DNA from: Pulveribacter suum
Lineage (GTDB): Bacteria > Pseudomonadota > Gammaproteobacteria > Burkholderiales > Burkholderiaceae_C
Direction of reading: 5' to 3'
Length of the DNA stretch: 64,000 bases
Assembly (NCBI RefSeq): GCF_003013695.1
Contig: NZ_CP027792.1
Coordinates: 3,120,501 to 3,184,500 of the forward strand
A program made the position numbers and the translations under genes. Of this stretch, positions 19,219 to 29,508 are shown one piece after another; position 1 is the first letter of the stretch, and each line of letters starts with the position of its first letter. Below the pieces are notes generated by a model. That model was not told where the DNA came from, searched no databases, and worked only from the letters and a program-made list of their open reading frames with translations.

Positions 19219-19310
19219 CAGCCTCGCCTGCCGCAACCCCCAGCGCCCGCCCTCCACAGCGGGCGCCGTGTTTCCACCATCGCAACCCTTTTTGTTCACA
19301 GGAGAGAGCC

Positions 19311-19604
19311 ATGAATCTTCGCCCCCTGCACGATCGCGTGATCGTCAAGCGTATCGAAAGCGAAACCACCACCGCTTCGGGCATCGTGATTCCCGACAAC
19401 GCTGCCGAGAAGCCCGATCAGGGTGAAGTGCTGGCCGTGGGCCCCGGCAAGAAGAACGACAAGGGCGAAGTCTCGGCCCTGAACGTGAAGGTCGGCGACC
19501 GCGTGCTGTTCGGCAAGTACAGCGGCCAGACCGTCAAGGTCCATGGCGACGAGCTGCTGGTCATGAAGGAAGACGACCTGTTCGCAGTTGTCGAAGCCAA
19601 GTGA
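19311..19604 (+). CDS. groES: Co-chaperonin GroES
   Basis: This 97-residue protein begins [16 protein letters not shown] and contains the mobile-loop region [18 protein letters not shown] and [11 protein letters not shown], all typical of GroES (Cpn10). It caps GroEL in the cytosol. The ribosome site GGAGAGA is at 19301-19307. CIRCE and the heat-shock promoter lie about 100 bp upstream, and groEL follows after 138 bp that include a repeat A copy. Confidence 0.98.
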   Translation: MNLRPLHDRVIVKRIESETTTASGIVIPDNAAEKPDQGEVLAVGPGKKNDKGEVSALNVKVGDRVLFGKYSGQTVKVHGDELLVMKEDDLFAVVEAK

Positions 19605-19663
19605 TTTGCGGGACAGACCAGACGTTCGCGCAGCGAGCGGCTGCTCTGTCCTCAACTAATCGA

Positions 19664-21389
<1,726 letters not shown>

Positions 21390-21441
21390 TGCCGTGATGG
21401 GCGGCCCGCGCGGGCCGCTCGCCCTGCCCCATCCGGGCACG

Positions 21442-21478
21442 AAAAACCCCGCGGGTCTTGCGATCCGCGGGGTTTTTT
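21442..21478 (+). terminator. Rho-independent terminator of groESL
   Basis: A stem of 12-13 bp (AAAAACCCCGCGG at 21442-21454 with CCGCGGGGTTTTT from 21465) encloses a 10-nt loop and ends in six T residues (21473-21478). It sits 53 bp after the groEL stop. The A-tract on the left arm could also serve transcripts from the other strand, so pgi transcripts may end here as well. Confidence 0.92.
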
Positions 21479-21485
21479 CATGGCT

Positions 21486-21545
21486 GTTTGCTACTGCTTT
21501 GGTAGCTACTGGCGCTGGCTGGCCAGGCGCCAGGGGCCTTTTTGG
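21486..21545 (+). repeat. Dispersed repeat A, copy 6
   Basis: TTTGCTACTGCTTTGGTAGC is followed by TACTGGCGCTGGCTGGCC and AGGCGCCAGGGGCCTTTTT. It lies between the groEL terminator and the 3' end of pgi, so it is downstream of both convergent genes. Confidence 0.75.
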
Positions 21546-21564
21546 CCTGTGGCTGCGCAGGCCT

Positions 21565-23163
21565 TCAGATCAACTGGCGCAGCAGCGCGGCGGTCGAGGC
21601 ATCGAGCCCCGCCGCGTCGCCGCTGGCCAGGCGCGGCTCCAGGCCCTGGGCCAGCACCTTGCCCAGCTCCACGCCCCATTGGTCGAAGCTGTTGATGCCC
21701 CAGACCGCGCCGGCCACGAACACCCGGTGCTCGTACAGCGCGATCAGGGCGCCCAGCGCCTCGGGGCTCAGTTGCTCCAGCACCAGAAAGGTGCTGGGCC
21801 GGTTGCCCGAAAAAGCCCGGTGCGGGTTGTCCGGCGACTCGCGACCGCGCATCAGGGCCTTGGCCTGCGCCAGGGCGTTGGCCACCAGGCGGGCGTGCTG
21901 CGCGGGCAGGTCGCGCCCGGGGCGGCGCAGGGCGATGAATTCCACAGGAATGATGTCCGGCCCCTGGTGGATCATCTGGAAGAACGCGTGCTGGCCATTG
22001 GTGCCTGGTTCGCCCCAGACCACGGGCGCCGTGGCGTAGGGCAGCGGCGCGCCGCTGGCGTCCACGCCCTTGCCGTTGCTCTCCATCTCCAGCTGCTGCA
22101 GATACGCCGGCAGGCGGCGCAGGCCGTGGCTGTAGGGCGCCACGCAGCGGGTGGCAAAGCCGTGGAAGTTGCGGTACCACACGTCCAGCAGCGCCAGACG
22201 CACGGGCAGGTTCTGCGCCAGGGGCGCAGTGCGAAAGTGCTCGTCCATGGCGTGCGCGCCGGCCAGCAGCTGGCGGAAGTTGCCCGCACCGATGGCGATG
22301 GCAATCGGCAGCCCGATGGCCGACCACAGCGAGTAGCGCCCGCCCACCCAGTCCCAAAAGCCCAGCGTGGTCTCGATGCCGAACTGCGCGGCGGCCGACC
22401 GGTTGGTGGTCAGCGCCCAGAAGTGCCGCGCCACGTCGGTGCCGCCCTGGGCGATGAACCAGTCGCGGGCGGCCTGCGCGTTGGTCATGGTCTCCAGCGT
22501 GGTGAACGTCTTGGAGGCGATCAGGAACAGCGTGCTTTCGGGCCGCAGGGTGCGCAGCAGGCTGCCCAGCTCCATGCCATCGACGTTGCTGATGAAGTGC
22601 AGGCGTTTGCCTGCCGGACGCAGGTCATCCAGCGCCTTGGCGGCCATGGACGGGCCCAGGTCCGAGCCGCCGATGCCGATGTTGACGATGTCGGTGATGG
22701 CCGCATCCTGTCGCACCTGCTCGGCCAGGCCCAGCATGGCATGCAGCGAAGCGTGCACCTCGCGCGCGGCGTCTGCTACAAAGCTAGTAGCTGCTGGCGC
22801 TTGTGCAGCGGGCGCTGGAGCCGGATTTCGCAACAACCAGTGCATCACCGCGCGCTGCTCGGTGTGGTTGATGGGGCGGCCGGCGAACATGGCGTCGCGG
22901 TACGCCTCCACGCCGCACTCGCGCGCCAGCTGCAGCAGCAGCGCCTCGGTGGCCTCGTCGATCAGGTTCTTGGACAGGTCTGCATGGATGTGAGGCGCCT
23001 GCTGGCTGAAGTGCGCCACGCGGGCCGCGCCGTCCTGCGCGAACGCGGCGCGCAGGTCGAACGCACGGCCCGCGTGCTGGTAGCGCTGCGCCAGCAGCCC
23101 CCAGGCGGGTGTGCGATCGCAGCGCGTGCGCGGGTCGGTGTAGGGAGCAGCCGCCGCACTCAT
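21565..23163 (-). CDS. pgi: Glucose-6-phosphate isomerase
   Basis: This 532-residue enzyme interconverts glucose-6-phosphate and fructose-6-phosphate in the cytosol. Family blocks present include [44 protein letters not shown] and [13 protein letters not shown]. Its ATG (23163) overlaps the stop of tal (ATGA), so the pair is translationally coupled. Around residues 112-128 a peptide rich in Ala, Pro and Gln ([16 protein letters not shown]) is encoded by a copy of dispersed repeat A lying antisense within the gene, an apparent in-frame insertion in a surface-exposed variable region. Confidence 0.96.
   Translation of the reverse strand: MSAAAAPYTDPRTRCDRTPAWGLLAQRYQHAGRAFDLRAAFAQDGAARVAHFSQQAPHIHADLSKNLIDEATEALLLQLARECGVEAYRDAMFAGRPINHTEQRAVMHWLLRNPAPAPAAQAPAATSFVADAAREVHASLHAMLGLAEQVRQDAAITDIVNIGIGGSDLGPSMAAKALDDLRPAGKRLHFISNVDGMELGSLLRTLRPESTLFLIASKTFTTLETMTNAQAARDWFIAQGGTDVARHFWALTTNRSAAAQFGIETTLGFWDWVGGRYSLWSAIGLPIAIAIGAGNFRQLLAGAHAMDEHFRTAPLAQNLPVRLALLDVWYRNFHGFATRCVAPYSHGLRRLPAYLQQLEMESNGKGVDASGAPLPYATAPVVWGEPGTNGQHAFFQMIHQGPDIIPVEFIALRRPGRDLPAQHARLVANALAQAKALMRGRESPDNPHRAFSGNRPSTFLVLEQLSPEALGALIALYEHRVFVAGAVWGINSFDQWGVELGKVLAQGLEPRLASGDAAGLDASTAALLRQLI
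22772..22830 (+). repeat. Dispersed repeat A, copy 7, inside pgi
   Basis: TCTGCTACAAAGCTAGTAGC, TGCTGGCGCTTGTGCAG, CGGGCGCTGGAGCCGGATTT matches the family along its whole length. It lies in the coding region of pgi on the opposite strand and keeps the reading frame open. Confidence 0.8.
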
Positions 23164-24116
23164 GCCGCGGCCTGCGCCTGCATCAGCTGCTCGAGCTTGG
23201 CCGCGTCGGCGGCAAAGGCGCGGATGCCTTCGGCCAGCTTCTCGGTGGCCATGGCGTCCTGGTTGAGGGCGTAGCGAAAGCCCGGCTCGTCATAGTGCAC
23301 GGGCTCCATCTGCAGCGATTGCGCAGCCTGCGGGTCGAGCGCGCGCTGCACCGGTGCGTCGCTGGCGGCCAGCTGGGCCAGCAGCTCGGGCGAAATCGTC
23401 AGCAGGTCGCAGCCAGCCAGGGCAATGATCTGGCCGACGTTGCGAAAGCTCGCGCCCATCACCTCGGTAGCGATGCCGAAATGCTTGTAGTGGTGATAGA
23501 TGGCGCGCACGCTCTGCACGCCGGGGTCGCTGGCGCCGGCCATGGCGGCCTCGTCCCAATTGCTGCCCGCTCGGCTTTTGTACCAGTCGTAGATGCGGCC
23601 GACGAAGGGCGAGATGAGCTGCACTTTCGCCTGCCCGCAGGCCACGGCCTGGGCGAAGGAAAACAGCAGCGTCAGATTGGTGCGGATGCCGCGCCCCTGC
23701 AGGATGCGCGCGGCCTCAATGCCTTCCCAGGTGGCGGCGATCTTGATCAGCACGCGCGAGATGTCCACGCCTTCGGCCTGGTACAGGGCCACGATGCGCT
23801 CGGCGCGGGCCACGGTGGCCGCGGTGTCAAACGACAGGCGCGCATCGACCTCGGTGGACACGCGCCCGGGGATGAGCTGCAGGATCTCGCAGCCAAAGCG
23901 CACGATGAGCCGGTCCATCAGCTCGTCGATGTGCCGGCCTGCGCCGCCCGCCACGCACTGCTGCAGCAGCGGCGCGTACTCGGCCTTCTGCACGGCCTTG
24001 AGGATCAGCGAGGGGTTGGTGGTCGCATCCTGCGGCTGAAACTGCGCCAGCTGGCGGAAGTCGCCCGTGTCGGCAACCACGGTGGTGTACTGGCGGAGGG
24101 CTTGGAGCTGGTTCAT
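23160..24116 (-). CDS. tal: Transaldolase
   Basis: This 318-residue enzyme starts [20 protein letters not shown] and carries [12 protein letters not shown] and the Schiff-base Lys125 in [12 protein letters not shown], followed by [11 protein letters not shown]. It exchanges dihydroxyacetone units in the non-oxidative pentose phosphate pathway. It is the first gene of a tal-pgi operon, divergent from zwf across 133 bp, so the three enzymes of hexose/pentose phosphate balance and the HexR-like regulator are clustered. Confidence 0.97.
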   Translation of the reverse strand: MNQLQALRQYTTVVADTGDFRQLAQFQPQDATTNPSLILKAVQKAEYAPLLQQCVAGGAGRHIDELMDRLIVRFGCEILQLIPGRVSTEVDARLSFDTAATVARAERIVALYQAEGVDISRVLIKIAATWEGIEAARILQGRGIRTNLTLLFSFAQAVACGQAKVQLISPFVGRIYDWYKSRAGSNWDEAAMAGASDPGVQSVRAIYHHYKHFGIATEVMGASFRNVGQIIALAGCDLLTISPELLAQLAASDAPVQRALDPQAAQSLQMEPVHYDEPGFRYALNQDAMATEKLAEGIRAFAADAAKLEQLMQAQAAA

Positions 24117-24249
24117 CAAGGCAAATCCTCTATCGCAAACAAGGTCGCCTGGCGGGCAGGCGCAGACAAAAGCGCAAGCAGTGTATGCGCGCCGCAGCAG
24201 CGCCCCTGTCGGCCAGGGCCGCGCATGAAACTCGATAACATTCCGCGCC

Positions 24250-25731
24250 ATGAGCTTTGACCTGGTTCTCTTCGGCGGCACGGGCGATCTGGCCTGGCGC
24301 AAGCTGCTGCCCGCGCTGGCGCAGGCCCACCGCCACGGCTCGCTGCCGCAGGGCGGGCGCATCATCGGCGTGGCCCGCGACGACCTGACGGATGCGCAAT
24401 ACCGCGCCCTCATCCGCAGCCGCTTCGAAGGCGTGGAGGGCGACAAGCAGCCCACGGGCGAGGAGTTCGAGCGCTTTGCACCGTTGCTGCACTACCAGCG
24501 CATGGACCTGACCCAGCCGGACGACTACCAGCAGCTCAAAAGCCGCCTGGCCGAGCGCAACGCGGACGTGGTGGTCATGTACCTGGCCACCGCGCCGCAG
24601 CTGTTCACCACCGCCTGCGAGCAGCTGGGCGCCGCCGGCCTGGCCACGCCCCAGACCCGCGTGGTGCTGGAAAAACCCCTGGGCCACGACCTGCAGTCCA
24701 ACCGCGCCATCAACGCCGCCGTGCGCCGGGTGTTTGGCGAAGAGCAGATCTTTCGCATCGACCACTACCTGGGCAAGCCCTCGGTGCAGAACCTGCTGGC
24801 GCTGCGCTTTGGCAACGCGCTGTTCGAGCCCTGGTGGCGGCGCGAGACGATTGCCAGCATCGAGATCACGATTGCCGAGCAGCTCGGTGTGGAGGCGCGC
24901 GGCGCCTTCTACGACGGCACCGGCGCGCTGCGCGACATGGTGCAGAACCACGCGCTGCAGCTGCTGTGCGCCATCGCCATGGAGCCGCCCATCAACGCGC
25001 ACGCCGACGCCATCCGCGACGAAAAGCTGAAAGTGCTGCGCTCGCTGAACGCCTGGACGCAGGCCAGCCTGGCGCAGGACGTGGTGCGCGGCCAGTACGC
25101 CGCCGGCTCGCTGGCCGGCCAGCGCGTGCGCGGCTACCGCGAAGAGGACGGCGTGGCGCAAAGCAGCCACACCGAGACCTTCGTTGCCCTGCGCGCGCAG
25201 ATCGCCAACTGGCGCTGGGCCGGCGTGCCTTTCTACATCCGCACCGGCAAGCGCCTGGCCGCGCACGAGGCGCACATCGCCATCCACCTGCGGCCCACGC
25301 CGCACGCCATCTACCCGACGCCGCTGGTGTGCGGCGCCAACCGCCTGGTCATCCACCTGCAGCCGCGCGACGGGCTGGCGCTGCACCTGTTTGCCGCCGC
25401 CAGCGAAACGCGCGGCGCGCGCGCGCTGGCCGAAGCGCCGGGCCTGACCCCCGTGCAGCTGGACCTGGACTTCGAGCAGCGCTTTGGCGCCGAGCGCGTG
25501 GGCGCCTACGAGCGCCTGCTGCTGGACGTGATCGCCGGGCGGCTGAATTTGTTCGTGCGCGCCGACGAGCAGGAGGCAGCGTGGCGCTGGGTCGAGCCCA
25601 TCATGCAGTCCTGGCAGGAGCAGGACGCGCGCGGCGAAGGCCCGCGGCCGTATGCCGCCGGCACCTGGGGGCCGGGTGCCGCCAGCGCTTTGGTGGCGCG
25701 CGACGGCAACACCTGGATCGAGGAATGTTGA
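24250..25731 (+). CDS. zwf: Glucose-6-phosphate 1-dehydrogenase
   Basis: This 493-residue NADP-dependent enzyme opens the oxidative pentose phosphate and Entner-Doudoroff routes. The N-terminal [15 protein letters not shown] is the nucleotide-binding turn, and RIDHYLGK (169-176) contains the substrate-binding residues. A C-terminal beta-sheet domain follows. It is divergent from tal-pgi and is followed by a HexR-type regulator gene after a 249-bp gap. Confidence 0.97.
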   Translation: MSFDLVLFGGTGDLAWRKLLPALAQAHRHGSLPQGGRIIGVARDDLTDAQYRALIRSRFEGVEGDKQPTGEEFERFAPLLHYQRMDLTQPDDYQQLKSRLAERNADVVVMYLATAPQLFTTACEQLGAAGLATPQTRVVLEKPLGHDLQSNRAINAAVRRVFGEEQIFRIDHYLGKPSVQNLLALRFGNALFEPWWRRETIASIEITIAEQLGVEARGAFYDGTGALRDMVQNHALQLLCAIAMEPPINAHADAIRDEKLKVLRSLNAWTQASLAQDVVRGQYAAGSLAGQRVRGYREEDGVAQSSHTETFVALRAQIANWRWAGVPFYIRTGKRLAAHEAHIAIHLRPTPHAIYPTPLVCGANRLVIHLQPRDGLALHLFAAASETRGARALAEAPGLTPVQLDLDFEQRFGAERVGAYERLLLDVIAGRLNLFVRADEQEAAWRWVEPIMQSWQEQDARGEGPRPYAAGTWGPGAASALVARDGNTWIEEC

Positions 25732-25980
25732 GACATCCCCCGCAGGCGCTGCGCGCCTCGGCACCGCTGCCAGAGGCTGCGGCTCTTCGCGCCCGTGCAG
25801 GCCTGCGCAGGCAGGCTTGGAGCCGCGGCGCTCAGCCCCCTCTTTCTGCGCGCTGCGCGCTCGGGGAGGGGGGACGACGGCCGCGCGGCGGAGGATCCGA
25901 AGCGCGCCGTCTGCTGGCGGGCGTGCGTCCTGTGGCAACGGCTGCGCGCACCCGGGCGGTGCTGTTCGGGGGGGCGTAGC
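25732..25980 (+). repeat. GC-rich spacer between zwf and the hexR-like gene, repeat-B-like
   Basis: No gene is supported here. The left end (CATCCCCCGCAGGCGCTGCGCGCC) and the right part (GCCCCCTC...GCGCTGCGCGCTC, GGGGAGGGGGGACGACG) resemble the outer blocks of family B with a different centre. An open frame through it reaches the regulator in phase, but codon content looks non-coding. Confidence 0.4.
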
Positions 25981-26826
25981 GTGCTCGATCGCATCACCGC
26001 GTCCCTGCCCTCGCTGGCGCCGGCCGAGCAGCGCGTGGCGCGGCTGGTGTTGGCGGACCCGCGCGCCTTTGCGCGGCTGCCGGTGCGCGAGCTGGCGGCG
26101 CGCGCGCTTGTGAGCAAGCCCACGGTGGTGCGCTTTTGCCGCAGCATGGGCTATGGCGGCCTGGCGGACTTCAAGCTCAAACTGGCCGGCAGCGTGAGCG
26201 AGGGCGTGCCCTTCATCCACCGCAGCGTGGACTCGGGCGACGGCACGCCCGAGGTGCTGGTCAAGGTGGTGGACAACGCCGTGGCCGCCTTTTTGCAGTA
26301 CCGCAACGCCGCCAGCGTGCAGGCGCTGGGCCGCGCGGCCGAGGCGATTGCCGCCACCTGGCAGACCGGGCGGCGCATCGAGTTCTACGGCGCGGGCAAC
26401 TCCGGCATCGTGGCGCAGGACGCGCAGCACAAGTTCTTTCGCTTAGGGATCACCAGCCTGTCCACCAGCGACGGCCACATGCAGGTCATGAGCGCCACGC
26501 TGCTGCAGCCGGGCGACTGCGCCGTGATCATCAGCAACTCCGGCCGCACGCGCGACCTGATGGACGCCGCCGACATCGCCCGCAAACGCGGCGCCACCAC
26601 GATCGCCATAACCGCCAGCGGCTCGCCCCTGGCGCACAGCTGCCAGATTCATCTGGCCGCCGATCACCCCGAGGGCTACGACCGCTACAGCCCCATGGTG
26701 TCGCGCCTCTTGCACCTGCTCATCATCGACGTGCTGGCCACGCGCGTGGCGCTGTCCATCGGCGAGCCCTTGCAGCCGGTGCTGCAGCAGATGAAGAACA
26801 ACCTGCGCGCCAAGCGCTATACCTGA
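25981..26826 (+). CDS. RpiR/HexR-family transcriptional regulator
   Basis: With a GTG start at 25981 the protein has 281 residues. It has an N-terminal RpiR helix-turn-helix (about 1-75; ELAARALVSKPTVVRFCRSMGYGGLADFK) and a C-terminal SIS sugar-phosphate-binding domain (about 125-255; EFYGAGNSGIVAQDAQHKFF, VIISNSGRTRDL). LDRITASLPSLAPAEQRVA is the usual family start, which is why GTG 25981 was chosen over an upstream ATG in repeat DNA. It probably controls the adjacent zwf and tal-pgi genes in response to KDPG or another sugar phosphate, as HexR does. Confidence 0.88.
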   Translation: MLDRITASLPSLAPAEQRVARLVLADPRAFARLPVRELAARALVSKPTVVRFCRSMGYGGLADFKLKLAGSVSEGVPFIHRSVDSGDGTPEVLVKVVDNAVAAFLQYRNAASVQALGRAAEAIAATWQTGRRIEFYGAGNSGIVAQDAQHKFFRLGITSLSTSDGHMQVMSATLLQPGDCAVIISNSGRTRDLMDAADIARKRGATTIAITASGSPLAHSCQIHLAADHPEGYDRYSPMVSRLLHLLIIDVLATRVALSIGEPLQPVLQQMKNNLRAKRYT

Positions 26827-26840
26827 GCGGCGCCGGCGCC

Positions 26841-28136
26841 TCAGGCCGCCCAGCGGCGCAGCAACAGCGACGCGTTCACGCCGCCAAAGCCAAAGCCGTT
26901 GACCAGCGCAAGGTCCAGCGCCATCGGCCGCGCGCTGACCGCCACCAGGTCGATGCCCTGGGCCAGCGGGTCGGGCTGCTCCAGGTTCAGCGTCGCCGGC
27001 ACCACCTGGTCGCGCAGCGCCAGCACCGTGAAGATGGCGGCCACGGCGCCGGCCGCGCCCAGCAGGTGGCCGGTGGCGGACTTGGTGGAGCTGACGGCCA
27101 GGGCGCCGCCCGTGCCGAACAGGCGGCGGATGGCGGCCAGCTCGCCCCGGTCACCCACGGGTGTGGAGGTGGCGTGCGCGTTCAGGTACTGCACCTCGTG
27201 CGGCTGCACGCCCGCCATGGCCAGCGCCTGCGCCATGCTGCGGCGCGCGCCGTCGCCGTCCTCGGGGCCGGCGGTGATGTGAAAGGCATCGGCCGAGGTG
27301 CCGTAGCCCGCCACCTCGGCCAGCGGCACGGCGCCGCGCGCCAGGGCGTGCCGCAGCGATTCGAGCACCAGCGCGCCCGCGCCCTCGCCCATCACGAAGC
27401 CGTCGCGGCCGGCATCGAACGGGCGCGAGGCCTCGCGCGGGCGGTCGTTGTAGCCGCTGGACAGGGCCTTGGCGGCGGCGAAGGCGCCCAGGCTCACGCG
27501 GTCGATGGCCGCTTCGGTGCCGCCGCACAGGGCCACGTCGGCCTCGCCCGAGCGGATCAGCCGCAGCCCGTCGCCCAGCGCCTGCACGCTGGCCGCGCAG
27601 GCCGTGACGGGCGTGCCCAGCGGACCCTTGAGGCCGTGGCGGATGGACACGTGCCCGGCCGCCAGGTTGGCCAGGAACGACGGCACGGTGAAGGGCGACA
27701 GGCGCCCGGCGCCGCGCTGGTCGGTGGTGCGCACGGCCTGGGCGATGGCGCCGAAGCCGCCGATGCCCGAGCCGATGATGCAGGCCGTGCGTTCGCGCGC
27801 ACGCTCGTCTGCGGGCGGCCAGCCGGCCTGGGCCAGGGCCTGGGCGGCGGCGTCCAGCGCCAGGGGGATGAAACGGTCCATCTTGCGCAGCTCCTTGGGC
27901 GGCGCCACGGCGCTCTCGTCCCAGCCGCCTTCGGCGTCCTGCGCCAGGCTGGGCACCAGGCCGGCGACCTGGCCGGGCACGTCGGGCGCCATCTCCGGCG
28001 GCAGGCGCACCAGGCCGCTGGCGCCGGTGCGCAGGCGCTGCCAGCAACGCTCCACGCCGCGCCCCAGCGGCGAAACCAGCCCCAGGCCCGTGATGACCAC
28101 GCGGGGGCGTCCCTGCGCATCGGTGACTGCTTGCAT
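26841..28136 (-). CDS. Beta-ketoacyl-ACP synthase (FabF type)
   Basis: This 431-residue condensing enzyme has the triad Cys180 (PVTACAASVQAL), His321 (NAHATSTPVGD) and His357 with Lys352 (STKSATGHLLGAAG), and the C-terminal GFGFGGVNASLLL. It elongates acyl-ACP with malonyl-ACP. It is not in a fab cluster but stands opposite a TetR-family regulator gene with a palindromic operator between them. It may therefore be an inducible second synthase for membrane adaptation rather than the housekeeping FabF. Confidence 0.92.
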   Translation of the reverse strand: MQAVTDAQGRPRVVITGLGLVSPLGRGVERCWQRLRTGASGLVRLPPEMAPDVPGQVAGLVPSLAQDAEGGWDESAVAPPKELRKMDRFIPLALDAAAQALAQAGWPPADERARERTACIIGSGIGGFGAIAQAVRTTDQRGAGRLSPFTVPSFLANLAAGHVSIRHGLKGPLGTPVTACAASVQALGDGLRLIRSGEADVALCGGTEAAIDRVSLGAFAAAKALSSGYNDRPREASRPFDAGRDGFVMGEGAGALVLESLRHALARGAVPLAEVAGYGTSADAFHITAGPEDGDGARRSMAQALAMAGVQPHEVQYLNAHATSTPVGDRGELAAIRRLFGTGGALAVSSTKSATGHLLGAAGAVAAIFTVLALRDQVVPATLNLEQPDPLAQGIDLVAVSARPMALDLALVNGFGFGGVNASLLLRRWAA

Positions 28137-28164
28137 GCGACTTCCTGCGCCGCTGGGCGCAGCC

Positions 28165-28190
28165 TTTATGATGACGATCATCATCATAAA
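28165..28190. promoter_or_regulatory. 26-bp palindromic operator between the synthase and TetR genes
   Basis: TTTATGATGA-N6-TCATCATAAA is a perfect 10-bp-arm inverted repeat. It lies 28 bp upstream of the synthase ATG on one side and 39 bp upstream of the TetR-family ATG (28230) on the other, the expected place for an autoregulatory TetR-type operator controlling both genes. Confidence 0.8.
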
Positions 28191-28229
28191 GGCGTTTTGA
28201 TGACGCCTGCAACCAATAAGGAAAGCACC

Positions 28230-28868
28230 ATGAAGGTCTCCCGGGAACAGGCGGCGCGCAACCGCCAGGACATCGTGGACGCGGCCGCGCGGCTGTACCG
28301 CGCGCACGGGCTGGACGGTGTGGGCGTGGCCGAGGTGACGCGCGGCGCCGGGCTGACGCACGGCGGCCTGTACCGGCATTTCGGCTCCAAGGACGCGCTG
28401 GTGCGCGAGGCCTGCGCTCGCGCCTTCGAGCTGCCCAAGGCCGCGCTGCAAAACGCGTCGCCAGACGGTGCGCCGCCCCAGACGCGGCAGGCGTTCGTGC
28501 AGGCCTACCTGTCGCCTGGGCACCGCGACCAGCCGGGCGAGGGCTGCCCGGTGGCGGCGCTGGCCGCCGACGTGGCGCGCGCCAGCGGCGAGGTGGCGGC
28601 GGCGTTCACCCAGGGCGTGCAGGCCAACATCGCGCGCTTTGCCGCGCTGGCCTGCGGCCTGGCGCCGGGCCAGGCGCCCAGCGCGGCGCAGCGCGCCGAC
28701 GCGATCGCCACGCTATCCACGCTGGTGGGCGCGCTGGTGGTGGCGCGCGCCACGGCGGGGGCCGACCCGGCGCTGTCGCAGGAGATTCTGGAGACGGTGC
28801 GCGCCCACCTGGGCACGCAGCGGCCAACCAGCCGCGGCGCTGCTAAAAAAGGAGCTGCCAGCGCTTGA
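28230..28868 (+). CDS. TetR/AcrR-family transcriptional regulator
   Basis: This 212-residue regulator begins KVSREQAARNRQDIVDAAARLYR and has the TetR helix-turn-helix GVAEVTRGAGLTHGGLYRHFGSKDALVREA. The C-terminal ligand domain is typical in length. The start at 28230 was chosen because AAGGAA lies 8 bp upstream and the family begins here; an in-frame ATG at 28200 is possible. The last residues (KKGAASA-stop) are encoded by repeat A. It presumably represses itself and the divergent ketoacyl synthase gene. Confidence 0.92.
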   Translation: MKVSREQAARNRQDIVDAAARLYRAHGLDGVGVAEVTRGAGLTHGGLYRHFGSKDALVREACARAFELPKAALQNASPDGAPPQTRQAFVQAYLSPGHRDQPGEGCPVAALAADVARASGEVAAAFTQGVQANIARFAALACGLAPGQAPSAAQRADAIATLSTLVGALVVARATAGADPALSQEILETVRAHLGTQRPTSRGAAKKGAASA

Positions 28869-28898
28869 TCCTGGCAGGTTTCAGGTAGCTTTCTTGCC
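28840..28898 (+). repeat. Dispersed repeat A, copy 8
   Basis: TGCTAAAAAAGGAGCTGCCA, GCGCTTGATCCTGGCAGG, TTTCAGGTAGCTTTCTT. The TGA in GCGCTTGA (28866-28868) is the stop codon of the TetR-family gene. Confidence 0.75.
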
Positions 28899-28942
28899 CA
28901 AACACAGGCGCAGCATGCGCGGACAGCTCACTTTTTTGACGT

Positions 28943-29434
28943 TCAGCGCCCATAGGTGGCCGTGAACGAGGCCTTGGCCAGCGTGTGCGCGTTCACGTTG
29001 AAGCCGGCCAGGGCGGCGGGGGCGTCGTCCGGCACGTCGATGCGCGCCACCGACAGCGCGTGCACCGTGAAGATGTAGCGGTGCGGCTGGTCGCCCGGCG
29101 GCGGGCACATGCCGCCCCAGGCGTACTGGCCATAGTCGTTGCGGATGTGGCGCGCGCCGGCGGGCAGCTGCGCGCCGCCCCTGGCGCCGGCGTTGGCGGC
29201 CAGCCCGGTGGTGCCGGCGGGCAGGTCGATCACGTACCAGTGCCAGAAGCCCGAGCCGGTGGGCGCGTCCGGGTCATAGACGGTGACAGCGAAGCTCTTC
29301 GTGCCGTCGGGCGCGCCCGACCAGCGCAGCACCGGCGAGCGGTTGTCGCCGCCGCAGCCGAAGTCGTCGAACTCGAAGTGCGCGGCGATGGTGCTGCCGT
29401 CGGCGATGTCGGGGCTGGTGAGAGTGAAGGCCAT
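28943..29434 (-). CDS. YbhB/YbcL-family (PEBP, Raf-kinase-inhibitor-like) protein
   Basis: This 163-residue protein has the phosphatidylethanolamine-binding protein fold: NRSPVLRWSGAPDGTKSFAVTVYDPDAPTG with the DPDxP box, FWHWYVIDLPAG, and GGMCPPPGDQPHRYIFTVHAL. There is no signal peptide, so it is probably cytoplasmic like YbhB. Its biological role is unknown. It lies 74 bp downstream of the dipeptide transporter operon in the same orientation and may be cotranscribed, but there is no functional link that I can see. Confidence 0.93.
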   Translation of the reverse strand: MAFTLTSPDIADGSTIAAHFEFDDFGCGGDNRSPVLRWSGAPDGTKSFAVTVYDPDAPTGSGFWHWYVIDLPAGTTGLAANAGARGGAQLPAGARHIRNDYGQYAWGGMCPPPGDQPHRYIFTVHALSVARIDVPDDAPAALAGFNVNAHTLAKASFTATYGR

Positions 29435-29508
29435 GGCGATCTCCGGGGGTCAATGGGATGGGGCCCCACCATCCTACTGCCCCGCCCCGCCCCGCCCTGC
29501 GATGGCGC

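Noticed and set aside
25795..25980. N-terminal extension of the HexR-like regulator to an upstream ATG
   Set aside because: The added residues are encoded by repeat-like spacer DNA; the family starts at the GTG at 25981.
24130..26430. Minus-strand open frame of about 766 codons opposite zwf
   Set aside because: It is antisense to glucose-6-phosphate dehydrogenase and the HexR-like gene, with no motifs.
26136..28868. Plus-strand open frame of about 910 codons ending in the TetR gene
   Set aside because: Only its last part is the TetR regulator. The rest is out of frame with hexR or antisense to the ketoacyl synthase.
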